64,000 bases of DNA from JASHPR01 sp963815375 (GCA_963815375.1 CAWFGX010000012.1:422486-486485); one strand, 5' to 3'; numbered from the stretch's first letter, positions 26,179 to 35,515 are shown. Notes: a model not told the origin generated them from the sequence alone. Numbers and translations are program-made.

Positions 26179-26547
26179 GTGGCCGTTACCGGACCCGACT
26201 TCATTTCACTGCAGGTGCGCGACCTGGAGCGTTCCGCCGCTTTCTACGAGCGGTACCTGGGGCTGAAGCGCTCTGGCGCGGGACCGCCGCACGCCGTCGT
26301 GTTCGACACCAAGCCGATCGCCTTCGCGCTGCGCGATCTCATGCCTGGCGTCGACCTTGACGTGGTTCCGCAGCCCGGGATCGGAGCTGCCATCTGGCTG
26401 CACGCCACTGACGTGCAGGCCATCCACGACGCTCTGGTCACTGCCGGCAGGACGATCGTGTCTGCCCCGATCGACGGTCCCTTCGGGCGCACCTTCACTT
26501 TCGCCGACCCCGATGGCTACCAGATCACCCTTCACGACCGTGGCTGA
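26179..26547 (+). CDS. VOC family (glyoxalase-like) protein
   Basis: 122 residues from GTG 26179, with GGGAGG about 8 nt upstream. Single vicinal-oxygen-chelate module: DFISLQVRDLERSAAFYERY, AIWLHATDVQAIHDAL and FTFADPDGYQITLHD with the C-terminal metal Glu position replaced by His-Asp. Substrate unknown; resistance or detoxification is common in such contexts. First gene of the operon controlled by the twin operators. Confidence 0.85.
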   Translation: MAVTGPDFISLQVRDLERSAAFYERYLGLKRSGAGPPHAVVFDTKPIAFALRDLMPGVDLDVVPQPGIGAAIWLHATDVQAIHDALVTAGRTIVSAPIDGPFGRTFTFADPDGYQITLHDRG

Positions 26548-27397
26548 GCCGACCATCCTCGTCTTCGGGGCAACCGGCGCTCTGGGGGGCCACGTCCTTG
26601 AGGGACTGATCGCCCGGGGAGTCGCCCCGGCGACGGTGACGGCCGCAGGCCGAAACCCCAGCCGGCTCGCGGAGCTGGGCAAGTCCGGTTTCGCCACGGT
26701 AAAAATTGACATGTCGGACTCGGCCCGCGTCGCTGACGTCGTCGCTGGACACCGCCGGGTCGTCCTGATCTCCGGTAGAGACCCGAACCGCCTCGACCAA
26801 CACACGGCCGTGATCAAAGCCGCCACGAAGGCGCAGGTCGAGCACGTCTACTACACGAGCGGACTACGAGCCGACGACGTCCGATTCGAGATCGGCGCAG
26901 ACCACAAAGCCACCGAGGACGCGCTGATTGCCTCCGGTGTCACCTACACGATTCTTCGGAACGGGTGGTACATCGAGAACTACATCCAGGCCATGGCCGG
27001 GCCCCGCTACACCGGGATTCTGGCGGCGGCAGTGGGCGATGCCGTCATTGCGCCCGCTAGCCGGAGGGATCTCGCCGACGCTCTTGCAGCCGTCGTCATG
27101 ACCGACGCCCACGACAACGTGACCTACAACCTCTCGGGCGACGCCGACTTCACCTACGCCGACATCGCGCAGGCCATGTCCATCGTCCTGGAGCGCGAAG
27201 TCTCCTACACCCCGGTCACCCCCGACGAACTACGCTCGATGCTGATGGGCTCAGGGATGGGTGAGGCGATGGCCGGATTCTTGGTCAGCTTGGACGAACC
27301 CATTGCCGCTGGCATGTTCGCCAAGGCCGGCGGCGACCTCACCCGCCTGACCGCACGCCCGACGACGACGCTGGTTGACGGACTAACAGGCCGATGA
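26540..27397 (+). CDS. NmrA/atypical SDR NAD(P)H-binding protein
   Basis: 285 residues from GTG 26540, overlapping the VOC stop by 8 bp. Rossmann motif ILVFGATGALGGHVLEGLI, then HVYYTSGLRADDVRFE and a long alpha/beta domain, matching quinone-oxidoreductase-like NmrA proteins (QOR2 type). Likely NAD(P)H-dependent reduction of a quinone-like compound, in keeping with MarR control by a small molecule. The region upstream of the GTG to 26357 is a shadow of the VOC gene. Confidence 0.8.
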   Translation: MAEPTILVFGATGALGGHVLEGLIARGVAPATVTAAGRNPSRLAELGKSGFATVKIDMSDSARVADVVAGHRRVVLISGRDPNRLDQHTAVIKAATKAQVEHVYYTSGLRADDVRFEIGADHKATEDALIASGVTYTILRNGWYIENYIQAMAGPRYTGILAAAVGDAVIAPASRRDLADALAAVVMTDAHDNVTYNLSGDADFTYADIAQAMSIVLEREVSYTPVTPDELRSMLMGSGMGEAMAGFLVSLDEPIAAGMFAKAGGDLTRLTARPTTTLVDGLTGR

Positions 27398-27891
27398 CAC
27401 GCGGAGAAGGGGCGGACCTGCCGTCGAACGACACGCCGTCCGCCCCTTCCGCGGCCCGGCGATTCTGGATCAACACCGTGAGCCTGGACCATGTCGAAGG
27501 AGCCATCGAAGGCGGCTTCACGCAAGCCGACCACGGAGCGAACACGCGCCTGCATCGACCACGGCCGGGCGACCTGATGGTCTTCTACTCACCACGCACC
27601 AACCTGCACGGCGGGATCCCTGTGCGCCAGTTCACCGCCCTCGCCACCGTCACCGGCAACAAGCCCTACCAGGTCAAGCTCAGCAAGGACTTCCAGCCCT
27701 GGCGGCTCGCCGTCCAGTTCCACCCCTGCACTCGTATCGACGCAAGACCCCTGGTCGATCAACTCTCCTTCGTCAAGGATCCAAGCCACTGGGGGCTCCC
27801 GTTCCGCCGCGGACTCTTCACCATCCCCCAGGATGACTTCTCGCTCATTTCGGACCGGATGAGACCCGTCGGACCATCGGTTGCCCCGTAG
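27394..27891 (+). CDS. EVE domain-containing protein
   Basis: 165 residues, ATG overlapping the NmrA stop as ATGA. The EVE (PUA-like) domain starts at residue 23: RRFWINTVSLDHVEGAIEGG, then LHRPRPGDLMVFYSPRT and HWGLPFRRGLFTIPQDDFSL. EVE domains bind modified bases in nucleic acids. Presence in a MarR-controlled oxidoreductase operon is odd and may be incidental. Confidence 0.85.
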   Translation: MTRGEGADLPSNDTPSAPSAARRFWINTVSLDHVEGAIEGGFTQADHGANTRLHRPRPGDLMVFYSPRTNLHGGIPVRQFTALATVTGNKPYQVKLSKDFQPWRLAVQFHPCTRIDARPLVDQLSFVKDPSHWGLPFRRGLFTIPQDDFSLISDRMRPVGPSVAP

Positions 27892-28170
27892 CTGCATCCT
27901 GCAGGAACGCGGATACGTGACACGCGACACAGACCCCAGCCACGCCCGCCGCATGCGCCTTCAGGTCACCTCACTCGGCTTCGATGTACTGCGCACAGGT
28001 GAAGCGATCTTCGATGAGCTGCGCGATCAATGGGAGCGGCAGATCGGTCCCGCCGAGCTCGAGAACCTTGAGACGCACCTGACAGAACTGGTTGGCACTC
28101 CGCCCGTGCGCTTCGACACACCCGGCTGGATGTCGCGAGACCTCGGGCCGCCTGCGTCCTCGCGAGTCCG
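27890..28170 (+). pseudogene. MarR-family C-terminal fragment
   Basis: The frame reads LQERGYVTRDTDPSHARRMR, then VTSLGFDVLRTGEAIFDELR and VGTPPVRFDTPGW, the wing and dimerisation helix of a MarR regulator. The HTH is missing; the piece is joined directly to the EVE gene end. It is a different MarR from the one at 25653. Confidence 0.65.
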
Positions 28171-28435
28171 CAGCGGCGCCAGGCTGTCCGCAGGTACGTG
28201 ATGCCGGTCCCGGCCCCGTGCGCGGAGGCGCGTGCTCACCAGGCACCGCGAGGACGTGCGGCCAGGCAGGGACAAGCGCGTGAGGCGACGTGAAACCCCA
28301 CGCGCGGGTATGCGGGCATGCTGCCGTTCATCATTGCTTGGATGACCTGCGGGGTGCCGAGGTTTTCCGCTGTGAAGACCGGGCCGAGGACGGCGCTGGG
28401 GGATGGTCGTCAGTGTCATCCCCGGCGGGCCTGCG

Positions 28436-28564
28436 GTCGGCCTGCGCCCTGGGGGAAGTACTCCGCCTGGCTGGCGCGAACCGCCGCGTCCGGGACTGCG
28501 CTGGAGGGAAGTCGCGGTCTTGGCCGGGATCAGCGTCGGCTACTGCCGCCGCCTTGAACGCGAC
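28436..28564 (+). pseudogene. Remnant of an MmyB/XRE regulator HTH
   Basis: REVAVLAGISVGYCRRLERD with preceding LAGANRRVR in a shifted frame matches the HTH of the intact regulator at 31862 (EEVAMLAGISADYYLRLERG). Only about 40 codons survive. The surrounding 28200-28630 has no other recognisable gene. Confidence 0.5.
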
Positions 28565-28632
28565 CGCGTTAGCCTGGGTTTCCGTCGCTGAAGGCCAGGT
28601 CATTCCCGGCTGCCCGCCCGGCCGGTCTGACG

Positions 28633-30828
28633 TCATGGGCGTGCTGCCCTGGAGGGCTCCGGTAGCGCTGCCGTCTGCGCGGCTGGCGGGGTGGCTGGTT
28701 CGATGGACAGGTGCGGGAGTACGCGGTCGACCCAGCCGGGCAGCCACCAGTTCGCGCGTCCGGACAGGTGCATCAGGGCGGGGACGAGGAGGGTGCGCAG
28801 GAGGAAGGCGTCGAGCAGGACCGCGGCGGCCATGCCGAGGCCGATCTCGCCGACGACTTGCTGGCCGGAGAGGATGAACGCGCTGAACACCAGGATCATG
28901 ATGGTGGCCGCGGCGATGATGACCCGGCCGGTGGTGGCCTGGCCGGTGCGCACGGCCTGGTGGTTGTCGCCGGTTGCGGCCCATTCCTCGCGGATGCGGG
29001 AGACCAGGAATACCTCGTAGTCCATGGACAGGCCGAACAGGACGGCGAGCATGAGGACGGGCAGGTATGACTGGACGGGGCCGGGCTGGCCGAGGTTGAG
29101 CGGCCTCAGTCCCCAGCCGTGCTGGAAGACGCCGACCAGCACGCCGAAGGACGCGGCGGCGGCGAGCAGGTTCATGACGGCCGCGACTGCGGGTATCAGC
29201 AGGCTGCGGAAGGCCAGCAGCAGCAGCAGGAACCCCAGGACGACGATGACCGCTATGAAGATCAGCAGCCTGGGGGCCATCACGGTAGCGAAGTCGTCGT
29301 TGGCGGCGGTGACGCCGCCGACGTAGACGTGCAGCGTGGTGCCGTGCTCGGCGGCGGGGATTACGGTGTCGCGCAGCTGGCTGATCAGGGTGCTGGTGGC
29401 CTTGGCCTCGGGGGAGGTGGCGGGTATCACGGTGATCAGCGAGGCGCCGTGCCCGGGGACGGGCGCGGAGACCGCGGCGATGCCGGGCTCGGTCCTGAGC
29501 GTGCCTGCCAGCCGGGTGAACGCGGCCGTGCTGGCTGGGGAGGCGGTCGTGCCGACCACCTGGAGGGGGCCGTTGAAGCCCTGGCCGAACCCTTCTGCGA
29601 GCAGTTCATAGGCCTTGTGCGTGGTGGTTGAGGCCGGGTCGTTGGCCGCGTCGGAGGTGCCCAGCCGCAGTGACAGCACCGGGATGGCCAGGACCAGCAT
29701 CACGGCAGCCGCGGCGGTGGCCAGCGGGGCAGGGTGCCGCTGCACGAATGCGGCCAGCCTGGTCCACCAGCCGGCCGTGCCGGTCGGCGCGGGCCCGTTG
29801 GCGGCCAGTAGGCGGCGTTCCTTGCGGGACAGGACCCGCAGGCCGAGGAAGCCGAGCAGCGCGGGCAGCAGGGTGGTGGCGGCGGCGACCGTGAACAGCA
29901 CGGTGACCGCGGCGGCGATCCCGAGGCCGGAGATGTAGCTGATGCGCAGCACGAGCATGGCGATCAGGGCGATGCACACCGTGGTGCCGGCGAACAGGAC
30001 AGCCCTGCCCGAGGTGTTCAGCGCCCGGACCGCGGCTTCCCGTGGGGGCATCCCGGCCTTGAGGTTGCTGCGGTGCCGGGTGACGATGAACAGCGCGTAG
30101 TCGATTCCCACGCCCAGCCCGATCAGGATGCCCAGCGTCGGGCCGACCGAGGGAATGCTCACCCCGTGGGAGAGGAGCCCGACGGTCATCAGGCCGGAGG
30201 CCAGCGCGGCGATCGCGACCGCCAGGGGCAGCAGCATGGACAGCAGCGACCCGAACGCGATGAACAGCACGACGGCCGCGCCCACGATCCCGACGGCCGC
30301 GCTGAGGCCGAACGACGGCTGCAGTGCGTTCTCCACCGCCGGCCCGCCGGTTTCGACCTGCACGCCGGGTGCCCGCGCGGCCTCGGCGAGGTCGATGACG
30401 CGGGTGACGTCCGCTACGGGCAGGCTCGCTTCCGGGGCGTCGAAGACGACGGTCGCGTAGGCGATCTGCCCGTCCCGGCTGACCTGGGCGGCGCCGGGGG
30501 CGGAGTACGGGCTCACCACAGCCGCGACCGCGGGTGCGCCGGCGACCTTGCCCAGCATGGCCGAGATCTCGGCGCGGACGGCCGGAGCGCGCACGCCACC
30601 CGGGCCGGCGGCCCGCCAGACGATCGTGTCCTGGTCCCCGGCGTGCCCGGGGAATGCCTTTTCCAGCAGGGTAAGCGCGGTGGTGGAGCCGGTCCCCGGC
30701 AAGGTCACGTTGTTCGAGTACGCGGTCCCCGCGGCCCGGCCGCCGACCCCCAAGATGATCACGAGCGCCAGCCATGCGACGAGCACCCACGTGCGCCGCT
30801 GGAAGCACCAGCGCGCCAGAACAGCCAT
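28633..30828 (-). CDS. MMPL family transporter (RND superfamily)
   Basis: 731 residues, likely proton-driven export of lipid or a drug. Twelve membrane segments in the RND pattern: N-terminal helix (WVLVAWLALVIILGVGG), external domain, then helices with GLGVGIDYALFIVTRHR, a repeat of the arrangement and GLSMDYEVFLVSRIREEW. The paired Asp-Tyr motifs needed for proton relay are both present. ATG 30828 has AGGAG 8 nt upstream. Same strand as the SDR, facing a divergent MmyB regulator. Confidence 0.93.
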   Translation of the reverse strand: MAVLARWCFQRRTWVLVAWLALVIILGVGGRAAGTAYSNNVTLPGTGSTTALTLLEKAFPGHAGDQDTIVWRAAGPGGVRAPAVRAEISAMLGKVAGAPAVAAVVSPYSAPGAAQVSRDGQIAYATVVFDAPEASLPVADVTRVIDLAEAARAPGVQVETGGPAVENALQPSFGLSAAVGIVGAAVVLFIAFGSLLSMLLPLAVAIAALASGLMTVGLLSHGVSIPSVGPTLGILIGLGVGIDYALFIVTRHRSNLKAGMPPREAAVRALNTSGRAVLFAGTTVCIALIAMLVLRISYISGLGIAAAVTVLFTVAAATTLLPALLGFLGLRVLSRKERRLLAANGPAPTGTAGWWTRLAAFVQRHPAPLATAAAAVMLVLAIPVLSLRLGTSDAANDPASTTTHKAYELLAEGFGQGFNGPLQVVGTTASPASTAAFTRLAGTLRTEPGIAAVSAPVPGHGASLITVIPATSPEAKATSTLISQLRDTVIPAAEHGTTLHVYVGGVTAANDDFATVMAPRLLIFIAVIVVLGFLLLLLAFRSLLIPAVAAVMNLLAAAASFGVLVGVFQHGWGLRPLNLGQPGPVQSYLPVLMLAVLFGLSMDYEVFLVSRIREEWAATGDNHQAVRTGQATTGRVIIAAATIMILVFSAFILSGQQVVGEIGLGMAAAVLLDAFLLRTLLVPALMHLSGRANWWLPGWVDRVLPHLSIEPATPPAAQTAALPEPSRAARP

Positions 30829-30882
30829 GTCAGTCTCCTGTCCCTGCGGTTACCCGCATGACGAGTTCTTTACGGGAATTGC

Positions 30883-31644
30883 TCACTGACGGCCCGGGAG
30901 CATCGCGAGTGCCTTTGATCGCTGGGCGACCAGTTCGTCGTAGCTGCCGTCGCGTTCGGCCCAGCGGTGCATCAGGACGGCCTTGACGAGGATCTCGTGC
31001 GGGGTGGGGTCGGCCTGGAGCAGGTCCATCACCTCGGTGGCGAAGTCGGCCAGGTCGAGCGCGCGGGGGTTGCGCTGTTTCGCGTCCGGCCTGGTGGCGA
31101 CCGCCGGGGGGACGAGTTCGGAGACCTCGACGCCGGTGCCGTCCAGCTGCGCGCGCAGCGCCTCGGAGTAGGCGTGCACGCCGGCCTTGGAGGCGGCATA
31201 GCTGGGCATGACCGGGAACGGCAGGAACCCGATGCCCGAGGTGACCGTGATGATGGTGCCGGCGCCGCGTTCGATCAGGTGCGGGGTGAACGCGTCGATG
31301 ACGCGGATGGTGCCGAGGAGGTTGGTGTCGATCGTCTCCTGCGCGGCGCTGAAGTGCGCGGGATCGCGCAGGTCCTCGGGGATCCCGATCCCGGACATCG
31401 TCACGATCGTGTCGAGGCCCGGGTGGCTGCGGAGGATCGTGTCGCGGGCACGGTCGGTGCTGGCGGCGTCGGTCACGTCGATGGGCACGGTGGCGAACCC
31501 CTCGGCGGCGAGCTTGTCGAGCAGGTCGGCTCGCCGGCCGCCGACGATGACGTCGCTGCCGGCCGCGGCGAACCGGCGAGCGAGCTCGAGGCCGATCCCC
31601 GAGGTGGCGCCGGCGATGAAGACGGTGCGGTTGGTGATGTCCAT
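30883..31644 (-). CDS. SDR family oxidoreductase
   Basis: Classical short-chain dehydrogenase, 253 residues from ATG 31644 (AGGAGC 6 nt upstream). Cofactor motif TVFIAGATSGIGLELARRFA, then the catalytic Ser in TVTSGIGFLPFP and YAASKAGVHAYSEAL (Tyr, Lys). The upstream in-frame extension to 31749 is Arg-rich and unlikely. 54 bp upstream of the MMPL start on the same strand, so probably one operon. Confidence 0.9.
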   Translation of the reverse strand: MDITNRTVFIAGATSGIGLELARRFAAAGSDVIVGGRRADLLDKLAAEGFATVPIDVTDAASTDRARDTILRSHPGLDTIVTMSGIGIPEDLRDPAHFSAAQETIDTNLLGTIRVIDAFTPHLIERGAGTIITVTSGIGFLPFPVMPSYAASKAGVHAYSEALRAQLDGTGVEVSELVPPAVATRPDAKQRNPRALDLADFATEVMDLLQADPTPHEILVKAVLMHRWAERDGSYDELVAQRSKALAMLPGRQ

Positions 31645-31861
31645 TGCTTGCTCCTGCTCAGGGCGCCAGACAGCGACGAGCTGGTGGGCGCGGTCGATGA
31701 TGGTCCGGGTTACCGGCCGGGGCCTCCATGTGAGGCTGCGCACGGTCATCCGGCGACACCTTCAGTGTTGGCTTGTTCTCCGGCCGCAGGCAGTACCCCC
31801 GTCTTCCGGGGTCCTATCAGGGCCCCCTGAGCCGAGGAGGCCCTGAACTACGCTGCTGACT

Positions 31862-32740
31862 ATGAGCGACGACGGCCCCGCCAACCCGCTCGGCAGTTAC
31901 CTCCGTGCCCGGCGGGCGCTGGTCACTCCGGAGCAGGCCGGGCTTCCGCCTGGCGCGAATCGCCGCGTTCCCGGGCTCCGCCGGGAAGAGGTCGCCATGC
32001 TCGCGGGCATCAGCGCCGACTACTACCTGCGGCTGGAGCGCGGCCGCGATAAGAACCCCTCGGCGCAGGTCCTCGAATCCCTCGCGCGGGTCCTGCACCT
32101 TGACGAGCTCGAGCAGGAATACCTGCTCGGCCTGGCCGCCCCGCGCCCGAAGCGCCAGCGGCGGCGGAAGCCAGAACGCGTGCCCCCGCGGCTGCATCAG
32201 CTCCTGGCGAGCGTGCAGGTTCCCGCGTTCGTGGAAGGGCGCGCGTTCGATGTGCTGGCATCCAACCGGCTCGCGGTCGCGCTCTCCCCGCGCCTTCAGC
32301 CCGGGTACAACCGGCTCCGATCGCTGCTCCTCGATCCCGAAGAGCAGGCGTTTCAGCAGGACTGGACGCGCTCCGCGGAAGGGTTCATCGCCGCCTTCAG
32401 AAGGTCCATCGGCGACGACATCGACAGCCCGCGATTCGTGGAACTGGCGGGCGAGCTTGCCCTGTCGAGCGAGCGGTTCCGGACTCTCTGGGCGCGCCAT
32501 GACATCCGCAGCCTCGAAGGCGGCACCACCACCGTGAACCATCCGGTCGTCGGCGAGCTGCGCCTGCACCGGGACAAGCTCCCCGTCGACGACGTGCTGC
32601 TGGTCCTCTACTACGCCGATCAGGGCAGCGAGAGCGATGAGAAGCTACGCCTCCTCGCCTCCATGGCCCAGACCCCGGCGGGTGACGGATCACAAACGGC
32701 TGAACGGGGCAGGTACCTCGAACGCCGCAGTGACCTCTGA
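31862..32740 (+). CDS. MmyB-type XRE transcriptional regulator
   Basis: 292 residues. HTH at residues 40-70 (LRREEVAMLAGISADYYLRL, then ERGRDKNPSAQVLESLARVL), followed by the PAS-like MmyB ligand-binding domain (VPAFVEGRAFDVLASNRLAV, STTVNHPVVGELRLHRDKLP-like core). In many actinomycetes these regulators sit divergent to an SDR that they control, as here. Confidence 0.93.
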   Translation: MSDDGPANPLGSYLRARRALVTPEQAGLPPGANRRVPGLRREEVAMLAGISADYYLRLERGRDKNPSAQVLESLARVLHLDELEQEYLLGLAAPRPKRQRRRKPERVPPRLHQLLASVQVPAFVEGRAFDVLASNRLAVALSPRLQPGYNRLRSLLLDPEEQAFQQDWTRSAEGFIAAFRRSIGDDIDSPRFVELAGELALSSERFRTLWARHDIRSLEGGTTTVNHPVVGELRLHRDKLPVDDVLLVLYYADQGSESDEKLRLLASMAQTPAGDGSQTAERGRYLERRSDL

Positions 32741-33470
32741 GGCGCAAGCAAATATCAGATCCCGGGACCGCCGCTCCCGCCGGGCGACCACGCCGGAGCG
32801 CCTGAAGTCGCGTTGGGGCCGGGCGGCCGTAATGGGTGCTGGCCGGGCCGATGCCGAAGAGCACGACGCGGAGTTGTGTCGGGCAGATTCCCGGGACGGT
32901 GCCGACTGCCTATCGATCACCCACGCTCGACCAGGTGATGGCGGACTCGTCCGTCTTCCTCGGGCCGGAGGCGTCGTCGCTGTTCGTCTAAACCGGGGGT
33001 ACCACGTAGGCGCGGGCGGAGGCGCGCCACCACGCGTCGCGCTCAAGAACAGGAGCGAACATGCCGCTCGGCGCATAGGTATGTGTGGGGCACAACACGC
33101 GCTATTCGGCTAGATGAGGTAAGCCAGGCAGCAGGCCAGCGATCGTGAGCACGCGCTCTGAACTGGCGCGCGACCCGCCTGTGCGACCATCCTGGCCGAG
33201 CGCCAGGACGCGTCGGAGGCGGACATCGCTCCTTCCCGCCGCACCCCCGGTCACGGATGGTGACCCGCTTCCCCGGCCTGCCTGGCACGCTGCAGCTGCA
33301 CGCCGGCCGGCGCCGTGCTGCGCGGCAGAGCACGTGACCAATGGCGTACGGGCATTCGCGCTGATATCCCATGCAAAGTCCATGACCATTTCCGGAAACG
33401 GGCTGGCACCGTTGGCGGGCAACCCCGTATTCTGGCCGCATGATTTCCCCGATCCGGGGAGATTTCCCGT
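32741..33470. other. No convincing gene
   Basis: About 730 bp. Short frames in all directions look random. A plus-strand stretch at about 32872-32988 (IPGTVPTAYRSPTLDQVMAD, VFLGPEASSLFV then stop) could be the tail of a lost gene. Nothing else seen. Confidence 0.35.
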
Positions 33471-33477
33471 GTTTCCG

Positions 33478-33499
33478 TGTTCAAGTCCCCCTCGGACAC
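33478..33499 (+). repeat. tRNA-Leu attachment-core remnant
   Basis: GTTCAAGTCCCC-CTCGGACAC matches the T-arm and acceptor end of tRNA-Leu at 10171-10192, one C shorter. It is followed, as in the intact AICE, by a diverged copy of the left-end sequence, including TTCGAAATCCTGAGCACT. Confidence 0.75.
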
Positions 33500-33540
33500 C
33501 GAAAATTCCCAATTCATAGACTAGTTTTCGAAATCCTGAG

Positions 33541-33581
33541 CACTCAAGAGCCGCGTCGATTACGGACGCGGCCCTTGAGTG
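33541..33581 (-). terminator. Homologous hairpin of relic element
   Basis: Arms CACTCAAGAGCCGCGTC (33541-33557) and GACGCGGCCCTTGAGTG (33565-33581), one mismatch. Position and sequence correspond to the terminator at 10234-10278; two base pairs differ by compensating changes. Confidence 0.7.
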
Positions 33582-33594
33582 TCTAACTGCGTGA

Positions 33595-33661
33595 CTATGA
33601 GCCTTTATCGGCGGGGAAGATGCGGTCCATTGCCGTGGCACCGTCGAGCACTACCGGGCGG
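33595..33661 (-). pseudogene. Integrase C-terminal remnant of second AICE
   Basis: Encodes RPVVLDGATAMDRIFPADKGS and a stop, matching the last residues of the intact integrase (VVLDGAMVMDRIFPDK). The rest of int is missing; the piece is joined to a DUF3631 fragment. Confidence 0.75.
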
Positions 33662-34160
33662 GCGGGCCATCCCGGGCCAGGCGACGCCCGCCGGGTCGGC
33701 CACGGCGATCAGGGGTTCCCAGGTGTCGGCGGCCCGGTCTTCGAGGGGCATGATGGGCTCGGCTCGCTCCAGCTCGGCCAGGTGGGCACCAAGCCAGCCC
33801 GCCAGGCCGGTAGCTATGTCGGTGAGGGCTAGCCGGTCGCGCCGGTAACGGAACGGGGCAACGGTCTCCCCCGGCGCGCGGCGGCGCATCCGGACGACCA
33901 CGGCGAGGTCCTCTATGGTGTCGGGCATCGCGCCGATACCAGCCAGGGGAGCCATGGCGAAAGTGGGATGGTTTCCAGACTGCGGGTGCCTGCGTCCCAG
34001 CGGATCGCGGGTCGGTTGCGCTGATGCCCAGCGTTGAGCAGTCCGCGCAGGTCTTCGTTGGCGTCGGCGTTCTTGCCACCAAAGATCGTCTCTGCCTCGT
34101 CAACCAGCAGCGTGGGCGGGGTGTCGGTGCCGATCGCGCGGTACACCGCAGCGGCCTGAG
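33662..34160 (-). pseudogene. DUF3631 ATPase fragment of second AICE
   Basis: Homologue of 12230-12705. AVYRAIGTDTPPTLLVDEAE, TIFGGKNADANEDLRGLLNA, then after a one-base deletion near 33975 ALTDIATGLAGWLGAHLAEL and LEDRAADTWEPLIAVADPAG. Walker B is kept, Walker A and the C-terminus are lost. Breakpoint near 34160 joins it to an unrelated TPR gene. Confidence 0.8.
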
Positions 34161-34192
34161 CACCTGGCCGGCTACCAGCCGACACTGCCTGG

Positions 34193-34972
34193 ATGCAGGC
34201 TGAGCACCAGGTCCTGATCGCCGCCATCGCCCTCGCCGACAGTACCGGGCCCTACGTCCATGCCTGGCAGATCCCCTGGACGATGTTCGACTTCCTGCGA
34301 CGGCGCGGCCACGGGCATCAGCAGGCCGCCGTCCAGCACACCGCCGTGGCGGCTGCCACCCGCCTGGGAGATCTGGCCGGGCAGGCCGCGTCGCTTCGCC
34401 TGCGGTCACAAGCCTGCGCCAGCCTCGGCGAATACGATCAGGCCGTGGGCCACTGCGCGGCTTCCCTCAGACTCTGCCAGCAGCTCGGCAACAACATTGG
34501 CGAGGCCAAGGCTCATCAGTTTCTCGCCGCGGCAGCCAACGGGCAGGGCCGCTTCGCCGATGGGCTCAGCCACTACGAGCAGGCGCTGCGCCTGCATCGG
34601 GCCGCCGGCCACCGGACGGGAGAGGCCTGTGTGCTCAACAACGTCGGCTGGGCCCATGCCCTGCTCGGCGATTTCCAGAAGGCCCGCGTGTGCTGCCAGC
34701 AGTCACTCACCCTGGCTGCCGAGCTGAACATGCTCCACGTCGAGTGCCACGCTTGGGACAGCTTCGGCTACGCCGAGCATCACCTAGGCAACCTCGCCGA
34801 GGCCGCCGCCTGCTACCAGCGCGCGGTCAGCATGTTCCGGCAGCCGGCGACCTTCCTGCCGAAGCAGACACCCTCACTCACCTCGGCGACACCCTCCATG
34901 CCGGCGGCGAGCTGGTCCAGGCCAGGGACGAAGGTCCGCGCCAAGCTCGCCGGCGCGGCGCGGGCCCGCTGA
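34193..34972 (+). pseudogene. TPR segment of a SARP/AfsR-like regulator
   Basis: Tetratricopeptide-type helices repeated every 40 residues: AVQHTAVAAATRLGDLAGQA, LRLCQQLGNNIGEAKAHQFL, LSHYEQALRLHRAAGHRTGE, and YAEHHLGNLAEAAACYQRAV. The next repeat (GDLPAEADTLTHLGDTLHAG) continues in another frame from about 34860. The N-terminal HTH, BTAD and NB-ARC domains expected for such regulators are absent here. A BTAD piece lies downstream at 35125. Confidence 0.6.
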
Positions 34973-35107
34973 CCGCGGGCCAGCAGGGAGCGCAACACGT
35001 ACTGCATGATGCCGCCGTGACGGTATTACTCGGCCTCGCCGGTGGTGTCGATCCGCACCACGGCCCGGAACTCCGTCCCGTCCGGGGCGCACGAGCCGGT
35101 CACAGGG
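34972..35107 (-). pseudogene. Aconitase C-terminal fragment
   Basis: The minus strand reads FRAVVRIDTTGEAE, a TAA stop, then YRHGGIMQYVLRSLLA, the highly conserved C-terminus of aconitate hydratase, where the stop replaces a Tyr codon. Only about 45 codons remain. Confidence 0.7.
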
Positions 35108-35124
35108 CGAAGGGCGGCAGTGCC

Positions 35125-35300
35125 GATCTGTGCTTAGCGAGCTCGTGGCGGAATTGTGACGGCAGGCGGCTGAGCATTCCGCTGCGTGAGGACATCCGGG
35201 CCAGCTGATGCTGGCTTGCCGCCGGTCCGGGCAGCAGGGTGCGGCGCTGGAGGTTTACCTGGATGCCCGCAGCACCCTGGCCGAGGAGCTAGGCGGCTGC
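35125..35300 (+). pseudogene. BTAD domain fragment of SARP regulator
   Basis: MLACRRSGQQGAALEVYLDA then RSTLAEELGG is the terminal part of a bacterial transcriptional activation domain; a preceding stretch including PLREDIRAS is in another frame. In intact regulators this part precedes the TPRs; here the order is reversed, showing rearrangement. Confidence 0.6.
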
Positions 35301-35379
35301 CCGCGATGGGGGATAAGCCAGGGTGTTATCTCCCGCTCTGCTGGGCGCACGAAAAAACGCTGCCTTCGACATCAAAAAC

Positions 35380-35500
35380 AGGATGCCGCCCGCCAGCGAT
35401 TAGCTGACCGGGCGGCATCCTGCCTCAGGCTATGGCAGGCCGAGAAGAGGGCCCTGACTCATGGGCTATGGCGGTCATCAGCTGAGTGACTGATACCAGG
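35380..35500. repeat. Repeat copy 1 with 13-bp hairpin
   Basis: Perfect inverted repeat AGGATGCCGCCCG (35380-35392) and CGGGCGGCATCCT (35409-35421), then CTGCCTCAGGCTATGGC and GCGGTCATCAGCTGAG. A diverged second copy lies at 37048-37171. The hairpin may end transcription of the secreted protein gene on the minus strand. Confidence 0.6.
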
Positions 35501-35515
35501 CACCATGTGAGACCA

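Noticed and set aside
28633..31644. Antibiotic biosynthesis cluster around MMPL and SDR
   Set aside because: No synthase, carrier protein or tailoring genes nearby; an exporter and an SDR with a regulator are not enough.
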